Shown one piece after another: positions 14,030 to 26,879 of a stretch of DNA of 64,000 nt. Origin of the DNA: Paramecium octaurelia (taxonomy: Eukaryota; Ciliophora; Oligohymenophorea; Peniculida; Parameciidae); contig CAJJDP010000013.1 of NCBI GenBank assembly GCA_905182995.1, positions 730,199 to 794,198 on the forward strand, in the 5' to 3' direction. Under the pieces are notes generated by a model. That model was given only the letters and a program-made list of their open reading frames with translations, did not search any database and was not told the origin of the DNA. The number at the start of each line of letters is the position of its first letter. Within the stretch, counting starts at the first letter, position 1. The translations under genes and the position numbers were made by a program.

Positions 14030-15008
14030 GTATGCAGTTTCAATATATAAGGAATAATGGTCTTCCTTTAGATATTTCGCTGCAAGTGGTAGCAATTATA
14101 AAGAAAAAGAATTTTCCGTGTTAGTTGAATTGAAGAAATTTAAGCAAAAGAATTCGTTTACATTTGTAATGAGAAGTCAAACTAGTTGTAAGCAAAAAGA
14201 TAGGATGCCTTATTCTTTATCCAATTGATATTCGCATAAGGTTAAGTAAATATTGTAATAGCTATCGGAGAACTGATATATATTATAATTAAGATTTACT
14301 CAGAAAACTTTGGGACTATATGGTAATAATATATAGTTTTGATGAATCCAAAGGTACTTTAGTTTGTTGAAAAGTAGTTTAATAAAGGCTTTCCATAAAC
14401 CTAAACCAAAACCTGAATAAAAATCCAATAGAGGCATTTCAATTATTATTTTAATACATTTAGACTCTAGCATAGGAAATGACCTCATCTCTAGGCGGTA
14501 TATTAAGAAGAAAATCCAGATTAAGGATCTAAAGGCATAATACAACCAAAAATTTGAAAATAGATTCCATGTAGAAATTAAGCTTAACAAAGCGAAATTT
14601 ATAATTATTTACACATTAAAAAATTCTAGAATTTTTACTTTCAATGTTTTCATAAATAATTAGGTGTCAATTAATTACCTTCAAAACTAAGGTAATCAAG
14701 AATTTATAATTTTTGAGAGAACATCTCAAATTATTAGACTGTTAAGAAATTCCAGCTAAATTATAACTTTAGAGGGATAGTTTCTTGGTCCTTTTGGTTT
14801 ATTTTAAATCAAATTCATAAACCTCGATTCTCATTTTGGCGCAATAAGAAAAATGCAATAGGTTACCATTAGAGAATTTATGACTGAGCTTTGCAGAAGG
14901 AAAATAAATCTAGATTTTTTTTAAACCCTTGTAATAAATATTTCTGCCTTTAGAACCATTTTCCCATTAAAATTAAATTTGCGTTTCTCTCGTTTAAATT
15001 CTAATTGA
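14030..15008 (+). pseudogene. Interrupted coding tract, unknown protein
   Basis: Two plus-strand pieces look protein-coding. One (about 14033-14275) reads KEQWSSFRYFAASGSNYKEK and VMRSQTSCKQKDRMPYSL. The other is open for about 212 codons (14369-15005) and reads GPFGLFQIKFINLDSHFG and IREFMTELCRRKINLDF before TGA. Codon composition and runs of polar residues are better than chance, but the pieces lie in different frames with TGA between them. I recognise no family. It may be a decayed gene, or a gene with unfound introns or sequence errors. The minus-strand frame opposite (14300-14590) is a shadow. Confidence 0.4.
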
Positions 15009-15614
15009 TAGTTTTATTTTAAGCACTTTTACAATTATTATCTTCTCTTTCAACTTTCATTACATAATTCTTCTTTGGAAATTCATGAAGATTTTTCTGT
15101 TTCCTTCTCATGTTCCTTAAGGTTGCATTTCACTATAAAGTCTATTTACATGAATTAATCATCAATGTCCCTTGAGATAATCAATTGTATTTTAAATTTT
15201 TTAAAGTAGAATCTAAACCTCAACTATCCCAAATGAATTGAATCACTTTGTAATTAAGGCTATTTTGAATGTAAACTGGAAAAACCCTTTGTGAGAATTG
15301 AATGTTTATTATTTTTTTTATGTTATTATAATTTTAGATTATTTATCAATAATTTTATTTTTATTCAATATTTGTTAAAGATAACCAAGTGTTACTCAAA
15401 TTCCATTTTAATTCTGCAATAATAATGAGATTTAGAGGCTAGGCATTCAAGAAAGGACAATTAAATTATGTAAAAATAATATAGAAGAAGTTGTATTTGT
15501 TTACACAAAGTAAACATTCCTAATATTTCAGTCTCCATGTTTGATTTTCAGGAATAGAATTTAATTTATTTGAATATTATAATATGAAAATTTGTATAAA
15601 TTATATTAAATTAA
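15009..15614. other. Intergenic stretch upstream of the WD40 gene
   Basis: AT-rich, with short residues of coding-like sequence near 15030-15200 that no single frame sustains. No gene, RNA or repeat is called. Confidence 0.35.
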
Positions 15615-17227
15615 ATGTTTAAACCAAAGATGATTGAAAATGAGAAATAATTACAATGTTGTCAGAAACATAATTACCCAATTATTTAAGTCATACTAAA
15701 TCCTTAATTATCATTAGAGCAAAGATTTTTATGCGTTAGATGTTTAGATGATATTTACATTGAAGGGAAATCAATTGGGTTTAAGAAGATAATTGAAATA
15801 ATTCAAGAATAGTAAAAGTCAAAAATGGATTAACTTGATGATATAATTGTGACAAAAATTAAAAATATTGAATAATTTGAAGCAAATGTCATTCAGTTAA
15901 AATAAAATTTACTTACCAAATTAGATTAATTGTTATTGATTACCAAAGATTGGATCAATGCACTTTAGTCTATAGGATAGAGATATTCAAAGTACAGTTT
16001 TTATGAAGAATTAGAAACTCTGATAAATAATAAAAAAAAGGAAAATTTATATCATAAAATTTAATCAATGATATCAGAAAGGAATAAAGCAGTTGGAACT
16101 TAAAGGTTTAACTCAAATTAGAGTATTTTAAGCAATTTCCAGAATATGAAAAATGTAAAGAAATACTATCGAATTCTTAACAAGATGCTTCAAATTAACA
16201 GAATTAGAATGCTAATATCAAAGATTTTAAATTACCTTTAACTCCATAGTAAGAAATCAAACTCATGCCTCTTGATTTATTTAAATAATAGGAAACTTGT
16301 TTTTGTATTGCTTTCAATTCTTCAGATTCTTTAATGGTATCAGGAAATGAGACCGATATTAAAATATGGAATTTAAAAAATCGAAGAATTCAATTATAAT
16401 CAACTATAAAAAAGGATAATTGTTAAATTAATTGTTTAATTTATAGTAAAAAATATGATGCCTTTATTTTCGGATCTAACAATAAGATAATGAGAATTTG
16501 GAAATAGGTGAGCTATAGCTAATGGACTTGCTCATCATCTTATCAATAACATACTGGAAGTATATATTGTATGATTTTAAATTAAAATGAGGACCAACTA
16601 TTCACTGGGGGTAATGACAATGCAATAAAAGTTTGGTTTGTTGATTTCTAAATGAATAAATTGATATATTTATATTCATTAGAGAAGCATAATAATTATG
16701 TATCAGGATTAAGTTTAAATGAATCAGAAGGTATCTTAGCATCATGTGCAAATAATGAAGATTAAATAATCATCTGGGAAAAAGGGTAGGAGAATAGAAT
16801 GAAATTTAAATATTTAGTTAAGTAATCCACTAAATGTTCTGGATCAACATTAAAGTTTATCAATGAGAATTAATTTGTTTTAGTCACTAATACTTCGAAT
16901 ATTAATTAACTAATTGTATTTGAGATTAAAAAAGGTGTTTTTTAAGAGGTTTAGGAAAAAAATCTAAAATTAAATGCAAATTAATAGTTACTTGACAGGT
17001 ACTTGTTTCCAATAGTTTATAATAAGTTGAAGAACGTGATAATTGTTAGACATAAAACTTGGATTTATCTAATTAAGGAGTCGAACGATGGTAATTTCAA
17101 AATCATTGAATAATTAAATATTAATACATGTAATATTTACGGAACTCTTACTAGTAATGGATAAAATTTGATCTATTGGGATGATAAGAATAGAGGCTAT
17201 TCACTATATGAATTATAATATAACTGA
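15615..17227 (+). CDS. WD40-repeat protein with N-terminal Cys/His segment
   Basis: The start is ATG 15615 (MFKPKMIENEKQLQCC) and the stop TGA 17225-17227. One 23-nt intron (15992-16014) removes what first looks like a frameshift and leaves 1590 nt, 529 residues. The N-terminal 60 residues hold CCQKHNYPI and FLCVRCLDD, a Cys/His group that could be a degenerate zinc-binding or B-box-like module. Next come a helical segment and LEYFKQFPEYEKCKEIL, then WD40 blades: VSGNETDIKIWNL, FGSNNKIMRIWKQ, FTGGNDNAIKVWFV, LASCANNEDQIIIWEK. Paramecium has a large family with this build. A cytosolic scaffold role is inferred. The stop is only 21 bp before the next ATG. Confidence 0.9.
15992..16014 (+). other. 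23-nt intron of the WD40 gene
   Basis: Begins GTAC and ends TTAG. Without removal the frame breaks after a run of A residues near 16030. With removal the coding frame joins and the rest of the gene is open to its TGA. Confidence 0.85.
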
Positions 17228-17248
17228 AAATAATTAACAATAAATTAT

Positions 17249-18043
17249 ATGGGTAACCATTATAGGCATAATTTCGACATAAGAAATCTTATAGATCTGC
17301 ACAAATTTGGCCAGCTCTTGTAAACATTTAAAAAAAATCCTTTTTTCTACATTCATCTTAAAAATGGGAGCATATAGGGTTCGATTTTGTTTACAGAAAT
17401 TTGCATTTTTGGAAGACCTTTTGTATCAGAATATTTGTCAAGAAGAGTTACGATTATTTTTTTGGTTCCTTCCATAACTTAAAATGGTTCGTTTCAGTTA
17501 TACATTCAAATCTGTGTGAAATAACAAGTCTTAATTTAAAGTAGTTAAACCTATTTATTGTTATCAAATGCAGAGAGATTCACTTAAACAATCGAAAGGC
17601 TTGGAAGATTATAAATAAACATTAGTATTTTTAAATTCAAGCATCAATCATATTCAAAACTATTGATTCTACAATCTTTATTCGACATTATGCTTTACAA
17701 ATGCATCACTTTTTAAACGCTTAAATTCGTAAACTTCAGTTATTAATGGAAATCAGCTCAAATTAAAAGTAGAATCAATTTTTATGAAAATGTGTTCATT
17801 TTGAAAATCATAGAAAGTTAAAAAGTGCTGTTAAATGCAGATATATTATTAATATAAGATTATATAACAAAACCTAAATAGCTATTTCTTATTCAATTAA
17901 TTGTATACCATGCAATTTTATTTGGGAATGAAAGTAAAATTTTAAGGGAACTACTTTCTCTTGTGATATTAAATGAAAATCAAGCTATAGATTAGAAAAA
18001 GGATGAATATATGCTAGAAAGAAATAAGCTTCGTCATTATTGA
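17249..18043 (+). CDS. 264-residue ORF, possibly truncated, unrecognised
   Basis: ATG 17249 to TGA 18041-18043 is a clean 265-codon frame starting 21 bp after the WD40 stop. It begins MGNHYRHNFDIRNLIDLHKF and has an alternating polar and hydrophobic pattern without a signal peptide or clear membrane segment. I recognise no domain. The same frame runs on beyond the TGA into a Cys/His-rich stretch to 18565, crossing one more TGA (18233). The 264-residue product may therefore be the truncated front of a longer ancestral protein. No GT...AG pair of ordinary length spans the first TGA, so a tiny intron is unlikely to explain it. Confidence 0.6.
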
Positions 18044-18565
18044 TACATCAACCATTGCTCCTGTTGTGAAAATATATTTCAATTATAAAGTTGTGATCAT
18101 GATTTTCATCTTAATGTAGTTTTTTAGAACTGTTTTTACAGTTTTTTATAAAGTGCCAAAATTGATCGTTGTATTTTACTTACATTTAGATTGCATAGAA
18201 CATATAAGGGTGTAACTTATGGACATTCTTGCTGAATTTATAGTTTAGATCATAAGAAACTTAAAGATAGGTTGCCATTGTAGCTTTTTCTAAAGTAAAA
18301 TGATCATAATTAAATGAAATTTATGTATGTATATATAAGAAATTTTTAAAGTCTAACCAAATATTAGATGTTTCATCAATATAATAGTCACTATTTTACT
18401 AAATTTTAGAAAGTTAATCTTTTCTCAGAAGCATAAATTAACAAAATGAAGTTATCGATCATTATCGAAATAACTACTCTTTTTGGAAAATTTCATCAAA
18501 AAAAAATCTTTTTATTTTAAAATTTCTAGGTCTGCTATTAGTTGTAATTGGACATTGTAATTTGA
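18044..18565 (+). pseudogene. In-frame Cys/His-rich continuation after TGA
   Basis: The frame of the preceding ORF continues to TGA 18563-18565. It reads HCSCCENIFQLQSCDHDFHL, a C-x2-C ... C-x-H-x2-H arrangement like a degenerate RING or other zinc finger, and later KMKLSIIIEITTLFG. One TGA (18233) interrupts it. It could be the decayed C-terminal half of the upstream gene. The zinc-finger reading is an inference from residue spacing only. Confidence 0.4.
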
Positions 18566-19104
18566 CTATTTCTTTATTAGGTGTAAATTTTATTGTAGAG
18601 AGTATTTATAGTTAATGTGAAATTTCGTACATTAAATTTATAAACAAAATGCTATTTTAATATTAATTAATAATGATAATACTCATCATTTTAGTCTTGA
18701 CAACATATTAAACTCTGATTTATGAATTTTAAGCAAGCTCAAATATAAAAGATGGTAATTACCTATTATTATTAATTATTTATTAGATTGGAATGGTAGT
18801 TTCTAAACTTGTGGAAATACCCAATTTTTAAGTTTTTAATATAATAGCCTAATATTTTTAGAATTAGAACCTCATTCTCAGATTATGTTTGATGCATAAC
18901 TAATCAGGTAACTAATGTTGGTATTAAAAAGGTGTTTTAACTATCTTTATTAAACTGATGTGTAAATAGATAATGAAAATTAAAATTTTAACTCTACGAT
19001 GTCTATTTGTAAAATATTGGATTAGTATCATTAAATTTAAGTATTGTGAAATGTTAGGATGCAAGTGCGGATTGCATAACACAATATCATAAGTTTTTTT
19101 AATA
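18566..19104. other. Stretch upstream of the second Cys-rich gene
   Basis: Hydrophobic plus-strand fragments occur (for example LIMIILIILVLTTYQ near 18670), and the frame is partly open, but no start or family is evident. Probably promoter and 5' flank of the gene at 19105. Confidence 0.35.
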
Positions 19105-22100
19105 ATGGAAACTGCATTAATATTCATTACTGAGAAATTTATCACTTATTCAGAGGGATGGACGTTTGAATTAAATTAGTATTCAAGCTAAAGGTGTGGA
19201 AACTGTCAATATTTGGTATTTTCTGAAATTTAGTATGGCACTCAACTACCTCCTCATTAAGATGTATTAATCAGATTTTTTAAAGATGATACAAATTCTA
19301 TAATAGTAGACTATGCATATGGAATGTAAGCTTTTGATTAGTATGGATAAATAGAAATATTAATAATGAATCATTATGATTCTTTATTCTTATTGAAAAT
19401 AAAAACTCAATCAACTGGTATTTAAAGCAGAATAAGGGACTTTGAAATATTTTACACCTAACCAGAAGGAATGAATAACATTTTCAATGAAGGTTGTTTA
19501 TAGTAAATTAATAATAAATGCGTGACTTGCCTAGAAGGCTGGATTTTAGACGAATTTCTAAAAAATTGTCATCCTATTTGTGGAGATGGTATAATTCAAG
19601 GTTAAGAAGAATGTGATGATTTATCAGATGACGGCTGTTTTTAATGCAAGTTTTCTTGCCCAAACTTTTGTAATTAATGTGAATTTGGAAAATGTTTAGA
19701 ATGTTTATCAAATTATCAATTAATTAATAGTAGTTGTGAAGAAATAAATAGAAATGATGGTTTCGAACTGTTGAATTAAAACTATAATTCATTTTCTAAT
19801 TAATTATTTTATGGCAATTATTATAATTATATTTCCTTCATTCTATATCACTCATCATTGTAAGATAATCAAAAACCATCTCCTAATTCTAACTATAACT
19901 TTTAAAAATTTGGAATTTTGGAATATTATTTTCAAAACTTTAAGAGAATAATGATTTAGAATTGCTTAAATAGCTTATTAGAAATATGTTTAGAATGTTA
20001 ACCTTTTTATAAGTTATCTTATAATAAGAAATATTGCTTTCCTATTTGTAATGATGGAATTGTTGTAGAAAATGAAACTTGCGATGATTAAAATAATATA
20101 CAATTTGATGGTTGCTATTAATGTTAATTAAGTTGCTAATTAGAGTGTAGTTAATGCATCTAATAATAATGCTACTCTTGTATTGATGGTTGGTAGATTA
20201 TCGATTATCGATGTTACCAAATATGCGGAGATGGTTATTTGGCTATTTCTTCAATAGAGTAATGTGATGAAGGAAATTATCAACCTTATGATGGATGTTA
20301 TGATTGTAATTTCTAATGCGAATAAAATTGCCTTTATTGTGATGGTTCCAATATTTGCTTAGAATGTTAAGAAAATTTTGAAAAAAATGATCAAAATCAC
20401 TGCAAACCTATATGTGGAGACGGAATAATCATAAAAGGATTAGAAGATTGCGATGATTTAAATGATATTCAATATGATGGTTGCTATTAATGTGTTTTTT
20501 AATGTAGTCAAAATTGTTCCAAATGCAAATAAGGTAAGTGCTAAGAATGTGCTGAAGGATATGACTTAATTGTAAATGAATGCCGCTATATAATAATTAT
20601 TAATGCTAATTAAACTGATGACAATAAGGCAGTCTAAGTTAATAATGTGGAGACCAAATTCAATCTACTAATGAGTAATGTGATGATGGAAATCAATCTA
20701 GCGGTGATGGATGTTCTATCAACTGCAAAACAGAAGAAAACTGGTAATGTAATTAAGAGTAGCCTAATTAGTGCTTATATAAACTAAATTTTTCTTAAAA
20801 TACGAAAATCAAACCTATGAACATTAATTTGTTTTCTTAATGTTTTCAAATGAAGTTAAATAAATTTCAAAAATAAGTTTTCAGGATTCTATTTTAGCCG
20901 AAATAACAAATTTAAATACAAATTAATATCAAATTAAGATCAATCCTGTAGTAAATGTTAGTTCAACTGAGTTTACCTTGCCTATGTTTGAATTTGATAT
21001 TAATATTTTTGAAATAATGACAACTTAACCAAATTTTTCAATTTCTATCAACTCAACCTTAGTTGATAGTAACGATATGCCTGTCCCTATCTCATCATAA
21101 TAATTATTACTTAAAGAGCCTAAAGTTTTGACTTAGATTTAGATTAAGGTTGCTAATGAGTTTTAAGACATTGGAAATGCTTTAATTATAGGTTTAGGAG
21201 CGATTAGCATATTGATGTTATCATTGGGAGATCCATTACAAAGCTTAGAAATTTTTGACATTTTACAATATTAATCTTATTTGAAATTTGTAAACATTGC
21301 TTATCCATAAAATCTATATATCTATTTTCAATCATCGGAAATTGTAACAGTTAGTCCAATATTGATATCATGTAAAATAACAGATATTCTTAATAATCTA
21401 ATTCCTTATAACTTTATTCCCAGTATAGGAAAGCTTTATGAGTATCAAATGAATGCTGACTTATTTTTAAACATCTAAAGCTAAATCTCTTAAATTGCTC
21501 TAATTGTTATATTTTACCTATTTCTATAATTTTATCCAAAATTCTTGAATAATTTTATTTGTACCCCTAATAATATTAATGGTGTAAGATGGAGGAATTA
21601 AAAATGGCTTGAAAAGCTAATAAATAAATTATATCAATTTAATAAAAAAATCCTAAATTTAAAAAATATTTATTCTATGGAAGGATTCAGGCAACTTTAC
21701 TATGCAAATTCCTGGGATTTACTTTTTAAATCATTTCTTTATATAACATCAAATGCATAATAAGGATATCGATCTATTATTTCTTACAGCATTTGTTTTG
21801 GAGTATTGAGTTTGGCAATTATTTTTCTGTTGTAGAATTTTAGAAGATTGAATTAACACTCAAGCAATTCAAAATTAAGATTTGAATAGTACGAGGGCAT
21901 TATGTTATTTAAAAAACTATAATTTATCTTAATCTTAATAGATTTTTAAAACAGTGAGATAGTTCAATGTCTAATGTTATCACTGTTGATTTTAGGATAT
22001 ATTGGATTATTATCACTGATCAAAAAAAATATAGAAAAGGTAGAATTTATTGGAATAATTTGGATGGAAATTCCAGTAATTGTCTTTACATTAACAAGTT

Positions 22101-22315
22101 TAGTTTATTGCTCTGATTTTTCAGCTTTTATGACAAATAGTCAATAAATTTTAGCAGGTTTTTGCTAAATGGTAATTTTGACTCTTGGTTTATTGGGGCC
22201 ATTGATTAAACTTGGAATTAAGCTTTACATTAAAATTAAATTATTTTATCAAAAGAAAAGAGAGAATCCATTGTTCAAGAATAATGGACACAATATTCTT
22301 CAACCCGCATAATGA
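19105..22315 (+). CDS. Cys-rich membrane protein, paralogue of the 986-5063 gene
   Basis: The ATG at 19105 starts a leader (METALIFITEKFITYSEGW); the stop is TGA 22313-22315. Order: N-terminal domain of about 130 residues, Cys-rich array with the same CGDG...CDD(L/G)N...DGCYQC motifs (several units between 19500 and 20760), then a C-terminal region with hydrophobic segments (ILILIDF, LMLSLLILGYIGLLSLI, VILTLGLLGPLI) like the first Cys-rich gene. Two apparent one-base losses shift the frame, near 20645 (before CGDQIQST) and in a T run near 20790. No GT...AG intron of usual size explains either, so they are sequence errors or true lesions. Role: probable surface protein, ligand unknown. Confidence 0.75.
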
Positions 22316-22669
22316 AATAGATTAAAAATTTAATAAATATAAAATTTATGAATTAATCAAAATTGTTTTCTGTTTTTAAAGCCTTACTAAGATCTTAACA
22401 ACATTTGATTAGCATTTTGGAAAAAAAGACAAATTATTTCTAACTTTATTATTTCAAATTTTAATAAGACTAATTTTTTCAACCTTTCCATAAGATTTAG
22501 AGATTAGTAAGTATTATTCCTTCTGTATAAATCTAAATCTCGGCAATATAGGCTGTATATATATTGCAGTTTGATTTTGATTCTCAAAATTTCTAAAGGA
22601 AATTTTCTTTTAGATATTATTTATAACATGCTTTGATTTATCTTTTCATCTATTAAAATTTACAGGAGG
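22316..22669. other. Short intergenic stretch
   Basis: AT-rich, downstream of the second Cys-rich gene. I see nothing supportable in it. Confidence 0.35.
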
Positions 22670-23385
22670 ATGCAGAGGCTATAAACTATTGAATTTATTA
22701 AAAAGATCTCTGATGAAATTATCTCACTCTATTCAACTCGCAATCATTATTTCTGTGGTGATTGTTTCAATAATTGGGAAACTTTACTTCAGCTAGGTGT
22801 ATTCTTCCAGGAACAATCTAAATCCCCTCACCCATTTTTACTAGTATAATGCTTATTTAATTGTTTGAAAATTCAAAGATAATGGGAAATACCATAAATT
22901 TGTATCGCACAATGCATATCTTTGTATAAATTTAAAATTTGTAATTAATTTTCATAAGACTTCATAGTTATTAATTTTTTCCTTATGATATCATGATTTA
23001 TCTGTTATAATGGGATAAAACCTGAATTAATTGTCAATCTTCACACATAAAAAATATGAATTTAAAGTCACCAGCTAAAGATAAGTTGCCAAAGTCATAA
23101 GAGAATATTAGCTGCATTTCATTATCTAAGTAGTAAATTTAAAGAATTTGTGCTTTACGCCATAATTGTTTATTTTTATAAGCAATTATAAATATTTCAA
23201 ATACAATTATTTATTTTTTTTGTTATATTCTAAATAGTAATAAATTTAGAATTAATTGTCCCAAAGCAATAGACCATATTTTAATTAATGCTAAGTGATT
23301 ATTATAGAGAATATGAAAAAGTTGATTATTGCTTGTAGATAATTTATAAGTAATAAGTAATATTACTCTAAATTATTAAATGATT
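22670..23385 (+). pseudogene. Decayed ORF of about 240 codons, unknown
   Basis: From ATG 22670 (MQRLQTIEFIKKISDEII) a plus-strand frame is open to TGA 22994 and reads NHYFCGDCFNNWETLLQLGV and FNCLKIQRQWEIPQIC. The same frame then carries on to about 23385 with one more TGA, reading LAAFHYLSSKFKEFVLY and LSDYYREYEKVDYC. The protein-like composition and preserved frame argue for a once-coding region. No family is recognised. Confidence 0.4.
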
Positions 23386-26300
23386 TTGTAAGTAATAACC
23401 ACAACTAAACCTTGCTACATCTTGATCAATGAATTAAATTGTAAAGATTTAATGAAAGTACTTATATTATAACCTAAATAATGGTAATAAATCCTAACAA
23501 TTCCCAATCAATCTTTTGTAATACATATACACATAGAGAAGATAACTATCATAATTATGGCTATTGCCTTGATTGTTAGGAATATTACAACTTCAGTACA
23601 ATCCAGATTTTTATTTTTCTTTTCATTCCTAATTCTGTTAGTAATTAATTGAATCTATTAGATTAATTCCTCTCATATTTGATTAAGAATGTAAATTTTA
23701 AAAAGATGGTTATTTTGTATTTTACCGAACAAAAATACATCATTAAACAAGACTTTAACAAAAGTAAAATTTATCAAAAACCAAAAATTAGATTTCTACA
23801 ATTTCTAGATTTTTAGAAATAAGAGCCTACTTGAACATATTTGTAATATAAAACAAGGCATGAATATCATCTCATTAAAAAGAGCAACTTTTTAACTGCA
23901 AATAACTTTAACTTTCCAATCGAAATGATGCTGTATTTTTGATATAGCTAAACCAATTAATCTGTTCGAAAGAAATAATTAATACAAAATAAATATAAAT
24001 TTTGAAATTAAATTTCCTACTCTATAATTATACATGTATTCAAAGCTAGATTCTCTTTAAAGCTTATGAATATAGTTGTTTCCTGAAACTATAAAATACC
24101 ATCGATTATGATATTTTGCACTTCAATACCTAAAAACCTGAAGGTTAGATTTAGTATTTTTTAAATAAATTTTTTTTATTTCATTTCTGAATGAAGAATT
24201 ATCTCTTCTGTTTAAAGCTATGAATAGAAGGAATATGTTATTTTTGGTACTATTTATAATTATCATTCTTGCTTGATTATTTTAAATAATAATTTTTGAT
24301 GCAAATTTCATTTCCTAAATGATTTATAAGGCAAAGATATATTATTTTAAGCTCTTTTCCTAGGATAAAAAATTAAAATCTATTTTCTTTTATGTTAGAA
24401 AATTTTTCATAATGGTTTTGTGTTCTAATCGAATTTACATCCTTAATCAAGCAATATTACTTAAGTTCTCTATTCCTTTAGAGCTTGCCTTGTAGATATG
24501 GACCTAAGAAGGATAATATAGATATAATATATTAAATTAAATAAGGTAGTCTAACATTATTGAAATTTGAAAAAGTTTACCTAATCACTATAATATTACT
24601 TTATTATTCTATGTTAATATTCAAAATAATAGTAGGTAATTTATGTAATTACATAAAACAACATGAATATTTTGATACTAAATTTAAATCAATGCAATAA
24701 TGTGTTTGTCATCATGATGAATTAATTATACACAATTTCAAAACACTCTTAGAAGACTAAACTTAGTTCTTTAATAGATATTGAAAAGCATTTAAAATGA
24801 GATATTTTACAATATGACAAGCACCAATTCTGGAAGAATAAGTGAAAGAAAATAATTATTAGGAAGAGCAATTTACTATGAAAACCTTTTTAATCATATC
24901 AGTTTGAGAAGTATATCAAAATTGTACAATCAGAAAATATTGATTCTTTAGGATTTGAAAGTACTCTAATTTGATAAAAATTATTTGAATATGTCATATA
25001 AATTTATTAATATTAAAGAAACAGTAATAAATTTCGAATAACAGATATAAAAAAAATAATAATAAAATTAATAACGTGAATCTAATAGTAATCTAAAGCA
25101 TTTCAAAAACCTTTCGATTAAATTTGTACATAATTTGTGTTGTAAGAAACCAAAAGATAAAAATAAGAAAAGAAAAAATAAATATTAAAATCAAATATAT
25201 TTGACCTGATCCAGATGATAAAAAGAATACTATTAAGAATCAATTCAATAAACTTGGGCAGCAAATAAATTGTGTAAAACAATTAGGGCAAATTTGAAAT
25301 AAAGGCTGATGAATTGAGGATAAATTGAGAAAAAATACCAAACAGACAAAAGAATAAATAAATATTAATTAAAGTCATGCCATAGAAATTAGGCGATAGA
25401 AAAAATTTGGCATACTCAAAATGTAAAAAAATTAATTTTTTGTCTAAGGAGAGCTTGTATAAGACATGATAGGATGTAAACATTTAGATCTCAAGGCCAG
25501 TAATCATTTGAAAATGATATACTAGAACCTTTTCTTACCTTATGTTGTATGATGAAAGACTGAGAAACAAAGGAATCAAAGTAAGACATCCAATTTCATA
25601 TTAGTATTATAATAATCATTCACAAAATATAATGAATTTTCTTTATACATAATAAAATAAATGTAGTCTTTTATAAGTTTAGATTTAATTTATGAATCCT
25701 AAGGAATAATAATTAAAAGCTCCTTAAATAAAATTTTAAATCTTAATCATTCCAGAATTAAAATCTTTTATTTAAATAAAAAATTTAAATTTTAACGCTT
25801 AATGTTTAATTTAAAATTAGATATTTAAATTTATAATTTAGATATTTAAATTTCAAACCTATTGATTCTAGGTGGGGATTATGATCTTTTAAGATATAAT
25901 GTAATAGTATTGTTCTTCTACTTATATCCAAATGCATACACCTAAACATAATAATTTTCAAATTAGTTTTATTCAAGTTATATATGTATAACAATAGGAA
26001 ATCCTTTGCATAATTTTATTTGAGATATATAAGAGTACGAATAAAGAAAACCACAATTTCCCAATTTATAGCACAAGAGTCAAATGATTTGAAATTGCTT
26101 TAGATAAGATGAACAATTTACTTATTATATCAAAAACAATAAAAGTATTTTAGTTTTTTCAATATCAAGTATTTTTTCAGTTCTTAACCTTATAATCTGA
26201 TTTCTAATTTATGGATGTCTAAAGTTTTTATTAGGAAGCTTAAACTTTATCTTTGATATTCTTGTTATTCATTCAATTTGTTTAATTTTATTCAATTAAT

Positions 26301-26879
26301 AATGACTTATAGAATTGGGATAAATTATATCATATCTTTAACTTTTCAACATGCTTCCAACTTTTCATGATTTTTTCTTACATTACTTATTAGTTTTACA
26401 AATTAAAAGTAAATATTGAATTGGATTAGTCGGCGTAAATTTAATGAAACACAATTCTTATAACATTATTTAGGTCTTTAAATTGATTTAAAAAATAATG
26501 TAAATAGTTACTAGGAAACTTTCATTAATTCTTTAAAAACAACTGTTGGATGTTGTGACGATTTACTGGGTCAAAGTAATTAGACTCAGGGTGTTCAAAC
26601 TTATTCGTCATCATAAATTATCACAGTTACAGCATTCTGAGTGAAATAATAGTTTCTTTTAGTATGGAAGCTGCTTATCAATGACCACAATTGATAAATT
26701 TTATGTCTATAAGAGATTTGAATTTATTGAATTATAATTAAACTAAATTCTTCTCAAACCAATAGATGAATATATAGCTGAGTATGCATTCTATACTAGA
26801 ATAATAATATAGATTAATCAATATAATAAAAGAATGAATACAAGTAATATAAGATAAATTTTCAACATAGATGAATGAG
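23386..26879. other. Stretch of 3.5 kb without a supported gene
   Basis: Fragments near 23400-23640 could extend the preceding relic. Beyond that the sequence is low in complexity, with frequent TGA in all frames, and includes an alternating AT-rich piece near 25660-25860. No intact ORF, RNA gene or element end is seen. It leads into the LINE relic. Confidence 0.4.

Noticed and set aside
14300-14590. 96-codon minus-strand ORF under the standard code
   Set aside because: It lies opposite a longer plus-strand coding-like tract under the ciliate code and has no domain or initiation context.
16000-16060. Apparent frameshift at an A run in the WD40 gene
   Set aside because: A 23-nt intron at 15992-16014 restores one frame, and the spliced length is a multiple of three.
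18041-18235. TGA read as selenocysteine or tryptophan in the 17249 ORF
   Set aside because: No supporting signal was seen, and intact genes in the window use TGA as stop; simple decay is more economical.
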